From: Neelides folsomi
Taxonomy: Eukaryota; Arthropoda; Collembola; Neelipleona; Neelidae
Length of the DNA: 64,000 nt
Assembly: GCA_034687125.1 (NCBI GenBank)
Contig: JAQGBZ010000172.1
Location: 62,001 to 126,000, forward strand
Direction: 5' to 3'
Shown here: piece after piece, positions 1 through 13,699 of the stretch
Numbering within the stretch: position 1 is the stretch's first letter
How the letters are laid out: every line of letters starts with the position of its first letter
Position numbers and translations under genes: made by a program
The notes under the pieces: generated by a model
What the model was told of the DNA's origin: nothing
Database searches by the model: none
Seen by the model: the letters and a program-made list of their open reading frames with translations, nothing else

Positions 1-3000
1 TTTTTATTTCACAGCATTTAAAAAATAATAAAAACTGCAGTGTAATTGAGAAAGATAGATTGCCTTTTAAAAAAAGTGTTCCAGTCAGTTAGTGAGTTTT
101 GGTGAGTCAAAGTGAAGAAAAGGAAAGTGAACAGTTGAGAAAGCTTTCAGCAAAAAAGTCCTTTAGATGAAAATGAGGGGTGAAAAGTAGCGAGGCGGTG
201 GAATATGAAGAGATGAAAACCGACAAGTGAACTCACACCATGGCTCGTGCCGGACGGCTTTTTAACTCAACCTCCTTCTCACATCGAGAATCATCCGATT
301 ATTCAACTCTCTCCATTTCAAGTGCAGTATATTATATTGCCTTATGATCTCTTCATTTCTCCCCATTTTTCTCTACGCCTGGGAGTTTTTCCAGATCAGC
401 CCGAATGAAATATGATCTCCCGTTATCTAAATATACTTTTGTCACCTATTCCCCTGAACCTTATTAAGAAGATAGAACTGTATAAAAGGTAAATTGGAAA
501 AGTGAAGAATCCTGTTCTTTCCTTCTTAAGCCTTTTATCTCCCGGATGAATCTCAACCAGAGGAGAAGAAGGAGCCGCAAAGGAAGTTAAAATTGCACAT
601 TAATATATTGTCGGATTCCATTTTTGCCACACCCTCGTGAGAGCATAATTCATCAAACCAGAGAAGATATATTATTACAGGGCAAATAAGAGTCGTAAAG
701 ATGAAATGGAAATAAGAAATGAAGGCGAGTCCTCCTCCTCCGAGCTCCTTATTTATACAGGGAGGGTAAACGAAATGGCAGCGGATCTTTGAATGATCCC
801 ACAATGTGAGCATTAAAGTGAAAGCTATGTCTTTCTTCCTCATATGCGAGATGAACCCTTCCCAATATTCATATAATAACATGTAATAAAACACGGAGAG
901 ATGTTTGAGCATCCTTCCCGCGGTATTTCATACTTATAACTAATACCCGGGTTGGGCCGTGTGTGTGGGTGAGTCTGGCTGTGCCTGTGTGTGTTGGAAC
1001 TCGGGCTGTCAGTCCTTTTTGGCCTTCATCCAAACCAAAACACGAGACTGGATGGGTTCGGATGGGAGAGAGGGAAAAAGAAAGAAATAAGGATTTTTCC
1101 TTTTGCTTACGACGCCGCCCTGTCCCTCTCATTCAGTTACTTTGGAGAGGAACAGGGGCTCTTCACCTACGTGAGCATTTTCTTTCCCTAATGTGCCGCC
1201 AATGGATGCCAAAAGAAATCCAAAGTCACCAGCAGGGCTTCCCTATTGCGAATTCTACATTCCCCTATGAGGGTCTCCTCCTCCACGTCAACTTTTATGT
1301 GGATGTAAATTGTGGATGGATGGGAGAATCCTCAGCGGGTTTTCCTTCCATCCCACCGGAGAACTCTTTCCCACATGTCCTCATCTTTGAAGGAGCTCAT
1401 CTTAGAAGTTCATCTCGAAAGATGCATACACATACATACCATAAATATACCATAAATATGGTATACCATATATTGATGCAATATATTAGTACTTACACAA
1501 TATACATTTATACCATTTCGGAAGAACATCTCGGAAGAAGCACATGGAGTATTTATGCAAGGCTCACAGCCCTCAACCGCACAATGACACTTCTTCCTTT
1601 TTGTCCATAAGGAGGGTTAAACTCAAAATAAGTATGGGGGAAAGAGTTAGAACAGGAAGAAGGTTGCAGGAAACGCACCAACCCCTCCACTATCGACAGA
1701 AACATCCGAGGGCAAATAACTCCTTGAGTAGATGGCTGGATTAATTTGTCTCTTCAACTCCGCAGTTTGTCTGTCAAGAGCTGAAGTCTTGATTTTGAGA
1801 TTGGAGCCGTGTGAAGTGACGTGATATTAGAAGGAGAAGGTCCAATGTTATCAAGCACCTGCTCCTTCTCATCTCTCAAACGAGAGCGTGAGGCATTTCA
1901 ACCATTCTACCATGGTTTTAATTGCATGCCAGTCCCGGCATTTCTCTTCCTTATCTTAAATGCTACTTTCTTTCCTTTTAAGAGTAACTACCAACTATGT
2001 CGGAATACGATATATTCAAACGACGATACTGATATTATACAAAAGTATAGTACAATATATGCAAGAATGTAAGCATATATTTAAGATCAGAATCAAATCC
2101 AATAAAATGAAATACTTATACGAACAAATACTTACAGATATAAAGGAATATGATACATAAATATCTTTCATGTAAAACGATATCACTTATACTGGTAGTT
2201 GTTATCGTCAGTACTCGTTTGACAAATATACCTTAAACATAAATATAGCCCCCATACCATTCGTACTTATACTCAAAATGAATAAATACAAATTCCAAAA
2301 ACGTAAATATTTGGAATTGTCAGTTTAAGTGGACACATGAAATATTGTAGCTCAAAAGTAAAGACGCAATTTTATTGCAATCTTTCAACAATTAGATCTT
2401 ATTATAAGGTAATTTTCGCATTGAAATAAAAATATACAAAAACTTTTACAACTCCATTAAAGTGAATAACAGACAGAATTAAACTTTGCACACTTCAACA
2501 AATATTATCCATTTTACTATGTAAATACTGTAAGTATTATGAAGAATGGCATGGGATGAATTGGCAATTAACTTTAATTCTTATGGTCCAAACTTTGTGC
2601 CAAGTTGAGAGTGAGTGAGTGGCATAATGAGAAGGGAAATTAGTAAATTAGGTTCCTTTGAACGGAAGTGAAAAGACTTCGTAGGTGGTAACTCTCTTTG
2701 ACTCCTAACCCAAACCCAAACCACAAATTTGGCAAATGATTCAACGTGTATACTGACAACTGTCTTACTTTTATTTATGCCTCCTAATTCATAACCCCCT
2801 TGCTAAAAAGATCCATCACATCTTTCAAAATAAATAAATTTATGCATGTGCAAAGATCATCTTTATCGTAACTCATATGGTAAAAGAATAAAGTCTCTTC
2901 TGGATAACTTCAGTCGATAAATGGAAATATCTCCTTAAATTAAAGTTATTATACAAACTGCCAATTCTTCCGTATATCTAAACATGTGCAAGATTCACCT

Positions 3001-6000
3001 TCACCTCACAACTTCCTGGTCTTGAGCATAAAGTTAAAAAAATATTGCCTTTACTATATTCCATTTTTGACCCCATAGGGCGAATGCGAGAGTATTCTAA
3101 CCAAAGGTTCAAAAGTCAGGAAAGAATCTTCAAGATCTGCAAAGTTCCTGACTTTATGATCTTGTGAGAAGCATAATGGGTGAGTGAGCAGCGAAGTGGA
3201 AAAGTAAAAGGAGTGTACATAAACACCCCGATTTTCGATCTCTATAACTCTCAAAGTGAACACAAACAAAGACATTCGGGAAGATTTTCACTCCTCTTTC
3301 CCCATTTAATGAAGAAGAGGGCCAAATAGGGGAAATTAGCACCTTTAAAAGGATTGAAAAACCTCTAGGGCCTTTCTTCTCTGTTAATGTGCGTTTCCTA
3401 TTATGCCTAACATGGTGGTCCTTTTCATATAATAAAGACCTCACGTGCAAGTAACTCATTCACTCAATTTACTTTCCAGGGGAAATTGTCATAAAGGAGT
3501 TTCTCCCCTCTTAATTAAAACAAAGTGCCTTGATTTAAACATGCTTGGAGGAAGACGGAACAAATTTCCTTAGAACCTCCTTCCTTCCTATTCCTTGAGG
3601 ATTAAAATGGCCCTTTTTATTCTTCTCATTTTCTTACGAACCTCTTTCTCTCTTTATATCAATTCAGTCCAAATTGCAAACTACGACTCATCTAAACAAA
3701 TTGACTCAATCTTGAGGGTTTTTAAATAGGAATTTTCACTATTCTACGTTCTTAACTATACACTCTCAAATTGACTTCGGTAGGAATCGATTCGCTAGAT
3801 TGAATTTTGAGGAATTTTCTAAAACATCGGTAATTGATTGTCAATATATAATTCTCCAGTCTTTTAATTTTAAAAAAGTTTAAATATTTAATAATTAGTT
3901 AATAAATACAGATAGTTTATGTGGCTATCTTCTCCGTTAAAAAAATGCGAGATAAGGATATTTTAGTAAAACAATAGAAGGAAAGAATATTTCGTATAAC
4001 AAGCTAATATCAGAAGAACCAGTTTCAAGTTTCTTCATAATATAATTTTGCTTTTTAATTTACTAACAGAAGTTTTATATTTCATATAATATCAATATGT
4101 TATAAACTCATAAAAGTGAATGATCAATAATGATCAACGATATAATGGATACATTGGATCTTGGAAAGAGCGTATATTAAACTCTACTTAAAATTCAACA
4201 GCGCCAAATTTCAATTAAAAAGTGAGGGGACGGAAAAGAAAGTCTCCATATATCGATTTCCAAAATTGTGAAAAAATCATAGCTTTAAAATCTAATAGAA
4301 CCGGGGAATAATTTCCAAATGAATGTTCACTCGGTTCAATATCCAGTCTGATGTGCATTATAAACCGCGAATTCTCAATCCGACCATCCGCCCCGACTTT
4401 CAATGAGCTTCCCCGTTTTCACTCTCTCCCAAGCTTATCAAACTGGTTGTGCATATAAGTAATGCATATCCAATCCATCCATTTGCATATGCATGGTGGG
4501 AGGTCGAAACTGGTGAAGTTCGGCGGAGCTTGTGAAAGGACGCGTGTTGGGAGATGGAAGGACTTTTAGTGGTTCCTTTCTTCCACTTTTTTCGCCTTTT
4601 CCAAAGCTTTTGCTCTCAAATGAAAAGTCTCTTCATTCAAACTGATGCATATGAGGCTTATATTAATACACGAGAGAATAAGCGGAGAGCGGAATAAGCC
4701 TTCGACGGGCATTAAACCATCCTCCCCCCAATTTCAATTCAAAATCCAAATCCAGGCCTGATTCTTAAATTATGAACCAACTTCCTCCGAGGTCCATTAT
4801 TGGGAATCTCTTCCTTCTACTCTTCCCTTCCTCCATGCATAAGTAATCAACGAGGAACTGGGAATCAGATTTTCTATACATATTTAAGATAAATCATACA
4901 TTTTCCCTTTTTCTCGATCATACAATGTCAATACTGATAAAGTTAGTGATGAAAAATCCTCTGGCAAGGAAAGTTCCAAACATTAATTCAATCCCTAATT
5001 TTTAGTGCCTATTCAAATGAATCTTTGAAAAAATCTCAAATAAGATTACCAAAACTCTTGAATTTCAATCAAAAATTTTGATGAGTAATTATTAATGCCC
5101 ATACCTTACAGAATCTCTAATGTATATCTAATTTATTCATTACTCCAATGTAGTTATATACTGAATAGTGAAACAATACATGTATCTGTATTTATGTAGT
5201 ACATTAGTTATGTTTAAGTATAAAGAACATAACTAATGGTAAGGTTAGGTAGGTGGGTGTAAATTGAAAATGTTTCCAGACTATATTAAAGTGAAATCCC
5301 CACTTGTAAACTACTAAATTACTAAATATAAACTTCCTTAAATATTCAACAAATTCGTAAAGCGGTTTGGAATTACATTAATATTAACTCTTCATAAATT
5401 AAAAGAAACTATGCACTTTACATAAGAGATACGCTTCAATGTATAACCCTTACATAAGTACATACAATGTGCCTAATCTCAAAGATATTACAATATTTAT
5501 AATAAGTTGGAGTTGGCGTTGGAGTAGGAAAAGATAATAAGATGAGTAGATGCGGAATGTGATACAATAGGGATGAGTGTAGTTGAGAATATAATAGATA
5601 ATTAAAGTTTCCATTCAAAAATGCCCCAAACCCAAGGAATTATACTTTCTGCATTCATACATAGTTGAGCGAGAAGATGAGATTAACTTCACCGTCTCGT
5701 GGGCTCAAAGTAAAAGTAAAATTTCCATTCAATTTCCTCGTCGGTTCCACTTCCCGTCCCAATTTGTTTGACTAGGGAATAATTGAAGGGAAATGAGCCC
5801 GGGTCTTTCCGTGGAATCCCGGGGTAAATTTATTTCAATTGTAAATGCTGGATTTTACAATCATCCTTACTTCCCTTAATTAAAAATTGACTTTTAATTT
5901 CTTGGAAAAAGAGAGGAAGGAAGAAGAAGAGAGGATGGATGTCAGCTTGGGCAATCTCCGAAGCTTGAAGAAAAGTCGAGGGCCTTCTCATCCTTCCACG

Positions 6001-9000
6001 TGAGCGGTTCGTTTCTCCCCTAATTAATTTGGAACTTGATAAATATGCCTCCCATTCTTCCTACCCCGCCCGTCGACAAAGATTCAAGCGGTCGGAAACT
6101 TTTATCTCTCATTTCATTTTCTCAATTGAGACTTCTCTTCCCTATGGATGGATGAGTGGAAACTTCAAACGGACAGAGAGCTTAAACTCCTCTTCCAAAT
6201 AGTGAGAAAACTCCTTCCGCTCTCGCCTACACATTTGACTGACAAAGTTATGGGAGTGGAATTGAAAACTTTTGAATTCCTATTCCATCAAGAACTCTCC
6301 CATTTGACCTCATCCCAAGCTCCAGTATATACCACACGTAGATGTGTATACAGTGCTAATGTATTCTCATAACTTCCCAAATTCCCGCACGAGTAAAAAC
6401 TTCTATTATTATCAACCAGTTAGTTTGTCTATACATTCTCTATTATGCCCTATACTATTTCCTATATTATGCCCTCTAATCTAGATATTATATTATCTAG
6501 TTACTATATTATGTTTGTATGTGTAGGTTATATCATTCTATCTATCTTGAACATTTATAACTATAATTCGACAGTGGAATAGAGTGAGGTGAGGAGGAAG
6601 AGAAAGCAATCAGCGCCTCGCCCTATAATTTCCTTTCTCCCTAACACGGATTTGCATTTCATTGTCTATGGAGAAAATCCGCGTTGGCAATTTAAGTCGC
6701 CTGATTTTTACATCTAACCTTCAAACCCATATAAATATCCTTACAACCCTGCAATACTTTTCTTGTACCTTACATACATACTCGTGATATGGTAAGATGG
6801 GAATAGGGAAAAAAAAGCCTTGGCCCTCGTTTTTATCTCAGGTTCCAATTTGAGAGTTCGGGGTTTAAGTGCTCTGGGTGATTTAGAAGTTTAAATTACA
6901 TCACCCTTTTAATGTAAAATGTAAATTACGATGAGTAGGTGTCTTGTTCCCACTTCAATGTTAGACCCACCCGATACAAATTCCAAATTATTTTTATCAT
7001 TTAATGAATCTTCCTCACTCGGTTCAGAATACTTTAGGAATAAATGTTCCATTTAACCTTTTTAATCCAGACTGGCATTAAGTAGATACTTTTTCAAACT
7101 ACTGAAACTACTCAATAGTTCACTTTAAAGGTATACTCAATAAATCATAAAAAGTTCAGTTTGAACATTAAAATGGCCTAGTCTAAAAATATGCTCGAAA
7201 GGAGCTAAAGGGAATTGAGGCATTACGAGAAATGATTAATAATTGAACTGATACGATCTGTATATCTGCATTAATGTTGGACTTTTAACTATAGGCAAAC
7301 CAAGTTTGACAAATTGATCAAAATTATGAACGCTTGTTTTGCATTGACATTAATTTTTAATTCCTGTTCTCTTTCAGTCTAAATTTAAATCTTTTAATTT
7401 TCGACTTAACAGTGGGAAATGAGTTTCTTATCCTTATATATTATCTATTGTTCTGTAGACCACCCAAGTTGACTTTTTAGACTTGAGTGAGTGTAGGCAA
7501 TATCAGTATACTCAAGTCCAAATACAAATATTTCAATAAAGTGAGTCGCCAAACTCATAAAAGGCGAGTTTTCCCAAATTTCAACTAGTTTTTTAACATT
7601 GAAGCGCAAAAAAGCGCAAAAAGATCTTATGCAATATTATACACTTGATAGTGTTCTATTTGGGAAAAATATTTTTGGCGGCGGGACCAGCGGGAACATG
7701 GTCCATTTGATTAACATGGGATATTTGTGACGTCACCAGGACTCATTTCCCACTGTGGACTTGTTGAAATATTTAACATGATTTTAATGCAAGAATTGAA
7801 TAAAAATTTTATAGAAATGAACTCACATTCAATGAATTAATGAACCATTAATTAATTATTATTAAAGTTATTATTTATAACTTCCGTCAGATTAAAGATA
7901 ATATTTCAATCGCCTCTTAATAATTAAAGCAATTTACATATTCTGCCTTTTATATTAACTGTCGTTAATTGGCATTCATAAATTCATAAACACGATGATT
8001 TATCAGTTTATCCAATAAAAGCAATTTACTTGAATTGATGTGAAAATCGACATTGTTTCCTTACTTTGCTACAATAATTGAATATATTTGGGGAAAGTTG
8101 GAAAGTTGGAAAAGATAAAAAGGCGTTTTATGAGTTTAAAAGTGAGAATGGGAATTTTTATTCACCTGTCTCGAATCCGCCGGCTATTGTGAAGAACGCA
8201 GAAAAAAGGCAAAGGCCAAGGGAAACGATGGTCGTAAGGGTCATTATGGCTGATTTTCTTCTAGCACGGGCAAGTTGGAAAGTTAAATGTGAACCATTGA
8301 AGTTTGTCATGAATGATCTTCCCCACCCAACAAGCACTCACAATCCATCCAAAGTATACGGGGTTATGGGGATCAGAAGGCAATGAAGAACTTTCACCCC
8401 TCTTCAACTCTGGTCATTTGGCGGGAAGTTGAGAGAATTGGGAACTTGTCAGAAATGCTCAGTCTGTTTGGAACGTGAGGGTTAAGAAAATCGGAAGTCA
8501 CTTTGCATCCACCCCGGCCATCCCAATCTCATTGACATTGCAACTGTTGTGGAGCAGCGTCCGAGGTGAAGAGGAAGAAAAGCTGAGCATCCGGGATGAA
8601 AACGTCAGGTCTAATCGGTTCGTTACACCCGTTCTCCTACACGGATCATCCGATCCGCACAGGCGGATGCGTATTTACGAGGAGGAAAAAGACGACCCAG
8701 GAACAAATGTTGCCCCTCAACGAGATTATCCGGGTTAGGAGGAATCTACAACGGTTGGATTCTCAATCCACGACCTAAAGTATTTGTCTCTCAACAACTC
8801 TCATTCTATTTGGAAATACAGGGAGGGGAAAAGGTTTGTGGATCTCATCCGACCACTTCTATTTATAATTCACACGGCAGGATGGGGATTCTTTGCATAG
8901 TCGGTTTGATTCAACGGTGGGAAATTTATTTCAAATGCGTAAGGACGAGGAATTAGAAAGTCAAGTTCAAGGAAAACATCGAATCCCCATTAACATTCAA

Positions 9001-11850
9001 CCTGATTCTCACTATTCACTTTTAACCTGTTCTCGCCTTTCTTTGTCTCTTTCACTCCTACATTTTTTATACTAATTTATCCACAAGGTTGGAAATAGTT
9101 CTTGAAATCAAATTCCCAACTATTTGTATACTTGTTTCAACCCTAAGAATAAATCAGATATACTTCTGATTCTATAGCTTAAGTAAGCTTGGTATTTTCC
9201 TCCTGGTTTGCCAAGTTCAACTCTTGATCAAAATTACCGGCTTTGATGACAGAGGGAAATAATGAAGTACACTTTTGGAATTTAATTGTCACTAACAAAG
9301 TAAGAAGAACGAGAAGTGATGTTTCAATTAAATACACACTGCTCACTGTTCCCGATCCTTCCAAACCCTCCTTTTAATTAGTCGATGTGATGAGAAACAA
9401 TTAGCAGGAGAACAAATAGGGAGTCACGAACCAACGTGAGAAATTGTGATTGTGAAATCCAATTGTGTACAAATATTGTGAATTGAATATTTATTAAATT
9501 GTTAGAAGATTAAATTATTGATAAATATAATCCCATTTTGTATATAACTTTATGATGTAGTGTAAGGAGATTTGATTAGGAAACGTGTTGCTGACGCACT
9601 GTTTGCGGGTGATGGAGAAATACTTAGGAGAAATAGGAGAAAAGGAGAGAGGACCAAACTCCCATCCCGAGATCAAGTTGGCAAGTGGAGGAAGGAGCGT
9701 CTGGGCCGCGGGTCTTATATGAAATTCTATTCGGAGCAGAGTCACGGGGATGGAACAGGGCCTGTGCCTGGGTATATAACACCATCCATACACAAGACGG
9801 AGTCAAATCTCCTTAATGCTTCCCCACTCTCATTCTCTCTAGCTCACATTCATACAAGTAAGGAGATTGAGTACAATGCTCGGTGAGTGAAGAGATTTCA
9901 TGATGCCCTTCGACTCCCTAATGTACTCAAGACCCATTCGAGATCTCATGGAGTAGACAGAGACCTGAGGACCCGAATCCCAATCTCCCCAATATTCCCA
10001 ATCTCATTCTCAAAAAGGAGGAAGGAAAAGTCTGTCCGATGTCTTCCATATGTCGAACCCCGAACCGTCCCGACCCTTCACTCCTTCTTGTTATTGTTGT
10101 TCTGAGAACGGCACTTGGGCAAATGAAGGAGCAACCTGCCTCTCATCTCCTCACTTGCCACACACGCTCCTTTTTAACCCACTCACTTCAAGACTCTTTA
10201 TGAAGAATCTTTATGAACTCTTAGAGCACCCTCCAGCCCTCTCCAACCCATTCCTTCTTTGTTCAATAACCCTTTTAGGACGGTGGGGAGAAGTCAGGTC
10301 TATGTATGGAAACTGTTACTGTCGGCCGTATCGGAGCTTTTACGGAATAGAATTATTAATCGGCTTTTAATGCAACAACACTTTAAAACATTCACATTCA
10401 CATTGACATTGACCAAAACACCTCCAAGCATTAATTTTATGAATTTAAAATATTTAATATTTAGATTGAGGCTCTAATGCTTAATCAATCAAACTAAAAT
10501 CATACTCATTTTATAACATAAAAACAATCTGTGTGCCTTCATTGTTATTCATAAATTCATTAAAATTGGTTTATTAATGATAATTAGATTATTGATTTTA
10601 GAGCCTATACTTATATGGGTATAATTAATCATTAATATTTTGAACACTTAAATTGTTGATTCAAATGCCGAAACTAAAACTTATAAATCAGCCATACTTC
10701 TCTCATTTTCACACAATACCCAAAATTCATTTTTAATAAAAATCTAACTTATGTATATCTGTTAGCTGATTGTTGATGCAAATAAATGGTAAATTGTGAC
10801 TTAAAAGTAGTGACTTAAACCTTATGTCTAATGTGAAGCCGACATCAAACAAAGAAATTGATCTGAAAAGAGAAAATGAAAATGAGAAAATGAAAACGAG
10901 AAAATGAAATTAAAGTTCTAAAAATTGATTGATATAAACATTTTAAAGATATTGATTAATACAAACCTGTTAATCATATTGCCTTTACGAAGAAATGATG
11001 TTGTGATCATAATTAAATTTTAATTAAAGTTAATTAAATTCATGAAGGAAGAAAATGAAGAAATGGTAAACGGCAGAACAAAGAAAGTGGGGAAAGAGGT
11101 GCTGAAGCTAGTCGTTTGGTCTTCAGCAGCCGAATGAAAATATTTTCCTGCTTCTACTCCCATCTTTGAATGGACCACGTGAAGAAGAACCCATAGGGGT
11201 TTTCATTCACTCAATTGGCTCTAGATCTTTCCCGAGAACCGGCCACTTTAAAGGTACTTGATAATAATAATAAACATCATTAACATTTAACATGGGATAT
11301 TACATAATTAAGTGCATTTCTTTTCTCACTACCTTGAAGGACTCGCAGCAATTTCTTCTATAGTACCTGTTCATGACCGTAATGAGCTAAAGATTGTTGA
11401 TAAGTAAATTACTACGAACGAGGATACGACCGTGGATTACTCCTTGAATTACAAGTATGATTCTGTCTAATATCCCTTTACGTTTCTTTCTTTAAGTTCT
11501 TGATTTACTTAACGCTTTTAGTTTTAACTGTCTTAAGTTTTGGCTAATCCAGTTTATCCAGTTATATTTGAGATTGAATTATTCTAATTTCTAATTGTAA
11601 TAATAAGCATTAAATAGGCAATTGCTACTCAATGAGTCCAATTAGCTTAATTAGGAAGCTAAACACCAAATTAACACATTAGTTCTTTTTAACTGCTCTA
11701 CATTTATTGTCTGAATGTGAGTCTGAGGTTTTAATTTAGACGTAATCAATTTATTATATATCGTACATTCCATATATATCAAGTAAAGCAATGCATTTCT
11801 TTAATATTATATCAAGAATTTTTATTTAATATTTATATATTAATTTCAGA
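1..11850. other. Long gene-less stretch, no supported coding exon
   Basis: No coding exon can be supported in this 11.8-kb stretch. Open frames occur (for example 963-1610 plus, 8078-8386 plus, 9572-9886 plus), but their translations show no recognisable domain, are low in conserved-protein character and lack convincing splice partners. The sequence alternates between very AT-rich stretches and patches of higher GC content (about 700-1700, 5640-6300, 8160-8900, 9570-10340 and 29 kb elsewhere). Such patches could be regulatory or unannotated transcribed DNA of a distant gene, but that is inference. It contains one hAT-like inverted-repeat element (7410-7755), a 13-bp-arm hairpin (5202-5214 with 5226-5238) and a short purine-rich simple repeat around 10863-10910. 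Confidence 0.6.
7410..7755. mobile_element. hAT-like MITE candidate (346 bp)
   Basis: The two ends are perfect 15-bp inverted repeats, CAGTGGGAAATGAGT at 7410-7424 and its complement at 7741-7755. Ends beginning CAGTG are typical of hAT-superfamily elements. There is no coding capacity inside, so this would be a non-autonomous element. The expected 8-bp target-site duplication is not clean: only the imperfect pair gactta (left) and gacttg (right) is seen, so the insertion may be old or the boundaries may be off by a base or two. Confidence 0.55.
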
Positions 11851-13699
11851 ATGGCTGATAACGACAATTCAACCATTTCGCAAAATGGCCATAAAGACAA
11901 TGAACAGGATACTCAATCACAAGACTTAAACGATTCAAAAATCACACCCGAGGAAAAGGCTTCAGATTTAAAAGAACACGATGTTCTCGAAGAAGAAATC
12001 GTTGAAGCTGAGAAGATTAAAGATGCCATAGCTGAAGAAATGGCGGAAAACGACGGATGGTTGAAAATATTAGGAAATGACTCGCTTCTCAAAAAGGCAT
12101 TTAAATTAAACTATCATTGGATTACTGTTAGATTTGTGATATTTACAAAATAATAATAAAAACTTGGATTATTCATGAGCTTATATCATTTTCAGATTAA
12201 GAAAGAAGGTGAATTGAATAAAAGACCATTGCGAGGCGAAATTTGCACAGTTCGATTTGAAGGGAAATTAAAAATGAACGAAGAAGTTAAATTCGAAATA
12301 TCGGAAAAATACACTTTTCAACTCGGAGATGCAGAGGTAAAAATATTTTTATATTTTATAACGCTTTTATATTTAAACTTTGTTATCTATTAAATAATCA
12401 TTAATCAATTCATTTTAAGACTTATTATAAAAATCCTATACAAAAATATAAATTTTTATTTTAGGTAATTTCCGGACTTGATTTGTCTCTTCCTCTCATG
12501 TGCAAGGGAGAAATCTCAACTATACAAATTGCTCCTCGATTCGGTTATGGCCAAAAAGGTCTCCCTCCTCTCGTCCCTCCTGATTCTCACTTGATCTATG
12601 AAGTTGAACTCATAGACTTTGAAACGGAAAAAGAACTCGTTGAGCTTTCGGTCACAGAAAGAAAGGAAATCGGGAATCGAAAAAGAGAAAGAGGAAATTG
12701 GTGGTACGAAAGAGACGACACTTCAACAGCTGTACAATGCTATCGGCGAGCACTTGAGTTTTTAGATGACAGTGAAGGTGGAATTTCATATCCCAAAAAT
12801 GATGACCCTAATAAGGTAAAATTATAAATTGTAGCACTCATTTTAGATTTTAGAGAATTATTATTTCAGGTATTAATCAAACTCATTATATAACATCATT
12901 TTTAGTGCATTATTTAAGTAAATTCTTATGTTTTAATTACAGGACGCCCTTACAGCAGAGATTAAATCAATGTTCGCTGATCGTTTAAAAACATACAATA
13001 ATATGGCTGCCGCACAATTAAAATTAAAAGCTTACGACGCGGCTTTGAATTCAGTGGAAAATGTCTTGAGATGCGAACCGAAAAATGTGAAAGCACTTTT
13101 TAGAAAAGCAAAGGTAATCTTATCTCATTTTAATTAAAATGGCAGATATAATAATTTTATATAATGATTTAATTCCAATTATGAAATATTAAGTAATATA
13201 GTTATGATGGGTAATGGGTTATGATGAATCTTATGGTTAGTAGATTGTCCAATTATATGTTAATTTAAATTCTTTTTTATAGATTTTGGGAGAAAAGGGC
13301 GAAACAGAAGATTCAATTCGTATTTTAAAAGGGCTTATTGAACAAGAACCAAATAACAATGCTTTCCGAAAAGTAAGTTACTTAAATAATCCAGGAGAAT
13401 ATTTACCTTATAATTAATAAACAGCACAGTTATCTGCTTAATTAGGCTCAATTTATTGCTTTATTTATTAAACTTAAAATATCCTAAATTAGGAAATTCA
13501 AGCGCTCATGGTGCGTCGATCAAAGGAACGAGAAAGTGAAAAACAACTTTATCAAAGGATGTTTAAGAAAGATGAAGCTGTTGAGACGAAAGGAGAAACA
13601 AAGTCTGGAAATAAGAATCCCTTGTCACTTGGTTTGGTGGTCGGAGGAGTTTGCATTGCCCTTGCCGGAGTTATGGCATACAGATATCGTTTCATTTGA
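11851..13699 (+). CDS. FKBP8: FKBP8-like peptidyl-prolyl isomerase with TPR and C-terminal anchor
   Basis: Six exons: 11851-12096, 12196-12336, 12465-12815, 12943-13113, 13283-13372, 13493-13699 (401 aa, close to the roughly 410 aa of vertebrate FKBP8). The order is an acidic N-terminus with the family sequence DGWLKILGND, an FKBP domain (about residues 85-190, including LMCKGEIS and FGYGQKGLPPLVPP), a TPR region (about 210-330: WWYERDD.STAVQCYRRAL and later MAAAQLKLKAYDAALNSV), then a C-terminal hydrophobic anchor (LVVGGVCIALAGVMAY) followed by YRYRFI. Known family members sit in the outer mitochondrial membrane and ER as co-chaperones with roles in Bcl-2 control and mitophagy; the fly relative is called zonda. 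Several canonical FKBP active-site aromatics appear diverged, as is typical of FKBP8, so catalytic activity is uncertain. The exon 1 end is ambiguous: a GC donor after 12096 fits the family alignment, while a GT donor at 12126 would add ten residues in frame. Confidence 0.92.

Noticed and set aside
963-1610. A 215-codon open frame on the plus strand
   Set aside because: It is the longest in the left 11 kb, but it lies in a GC-richer patch, has no domain, shows low-complexity runs (THTYHKYT, STYTIYIYT) and overlaps an equally open frame on the other strand. No splice partner was found.
9572-9886. Overlapping open frames on both strands around 9.5-9.9 kb
   Set aside because: Neither translation has a recognisable motif; overlap on both strands fits low stop-codon density in GC-richer DNA.
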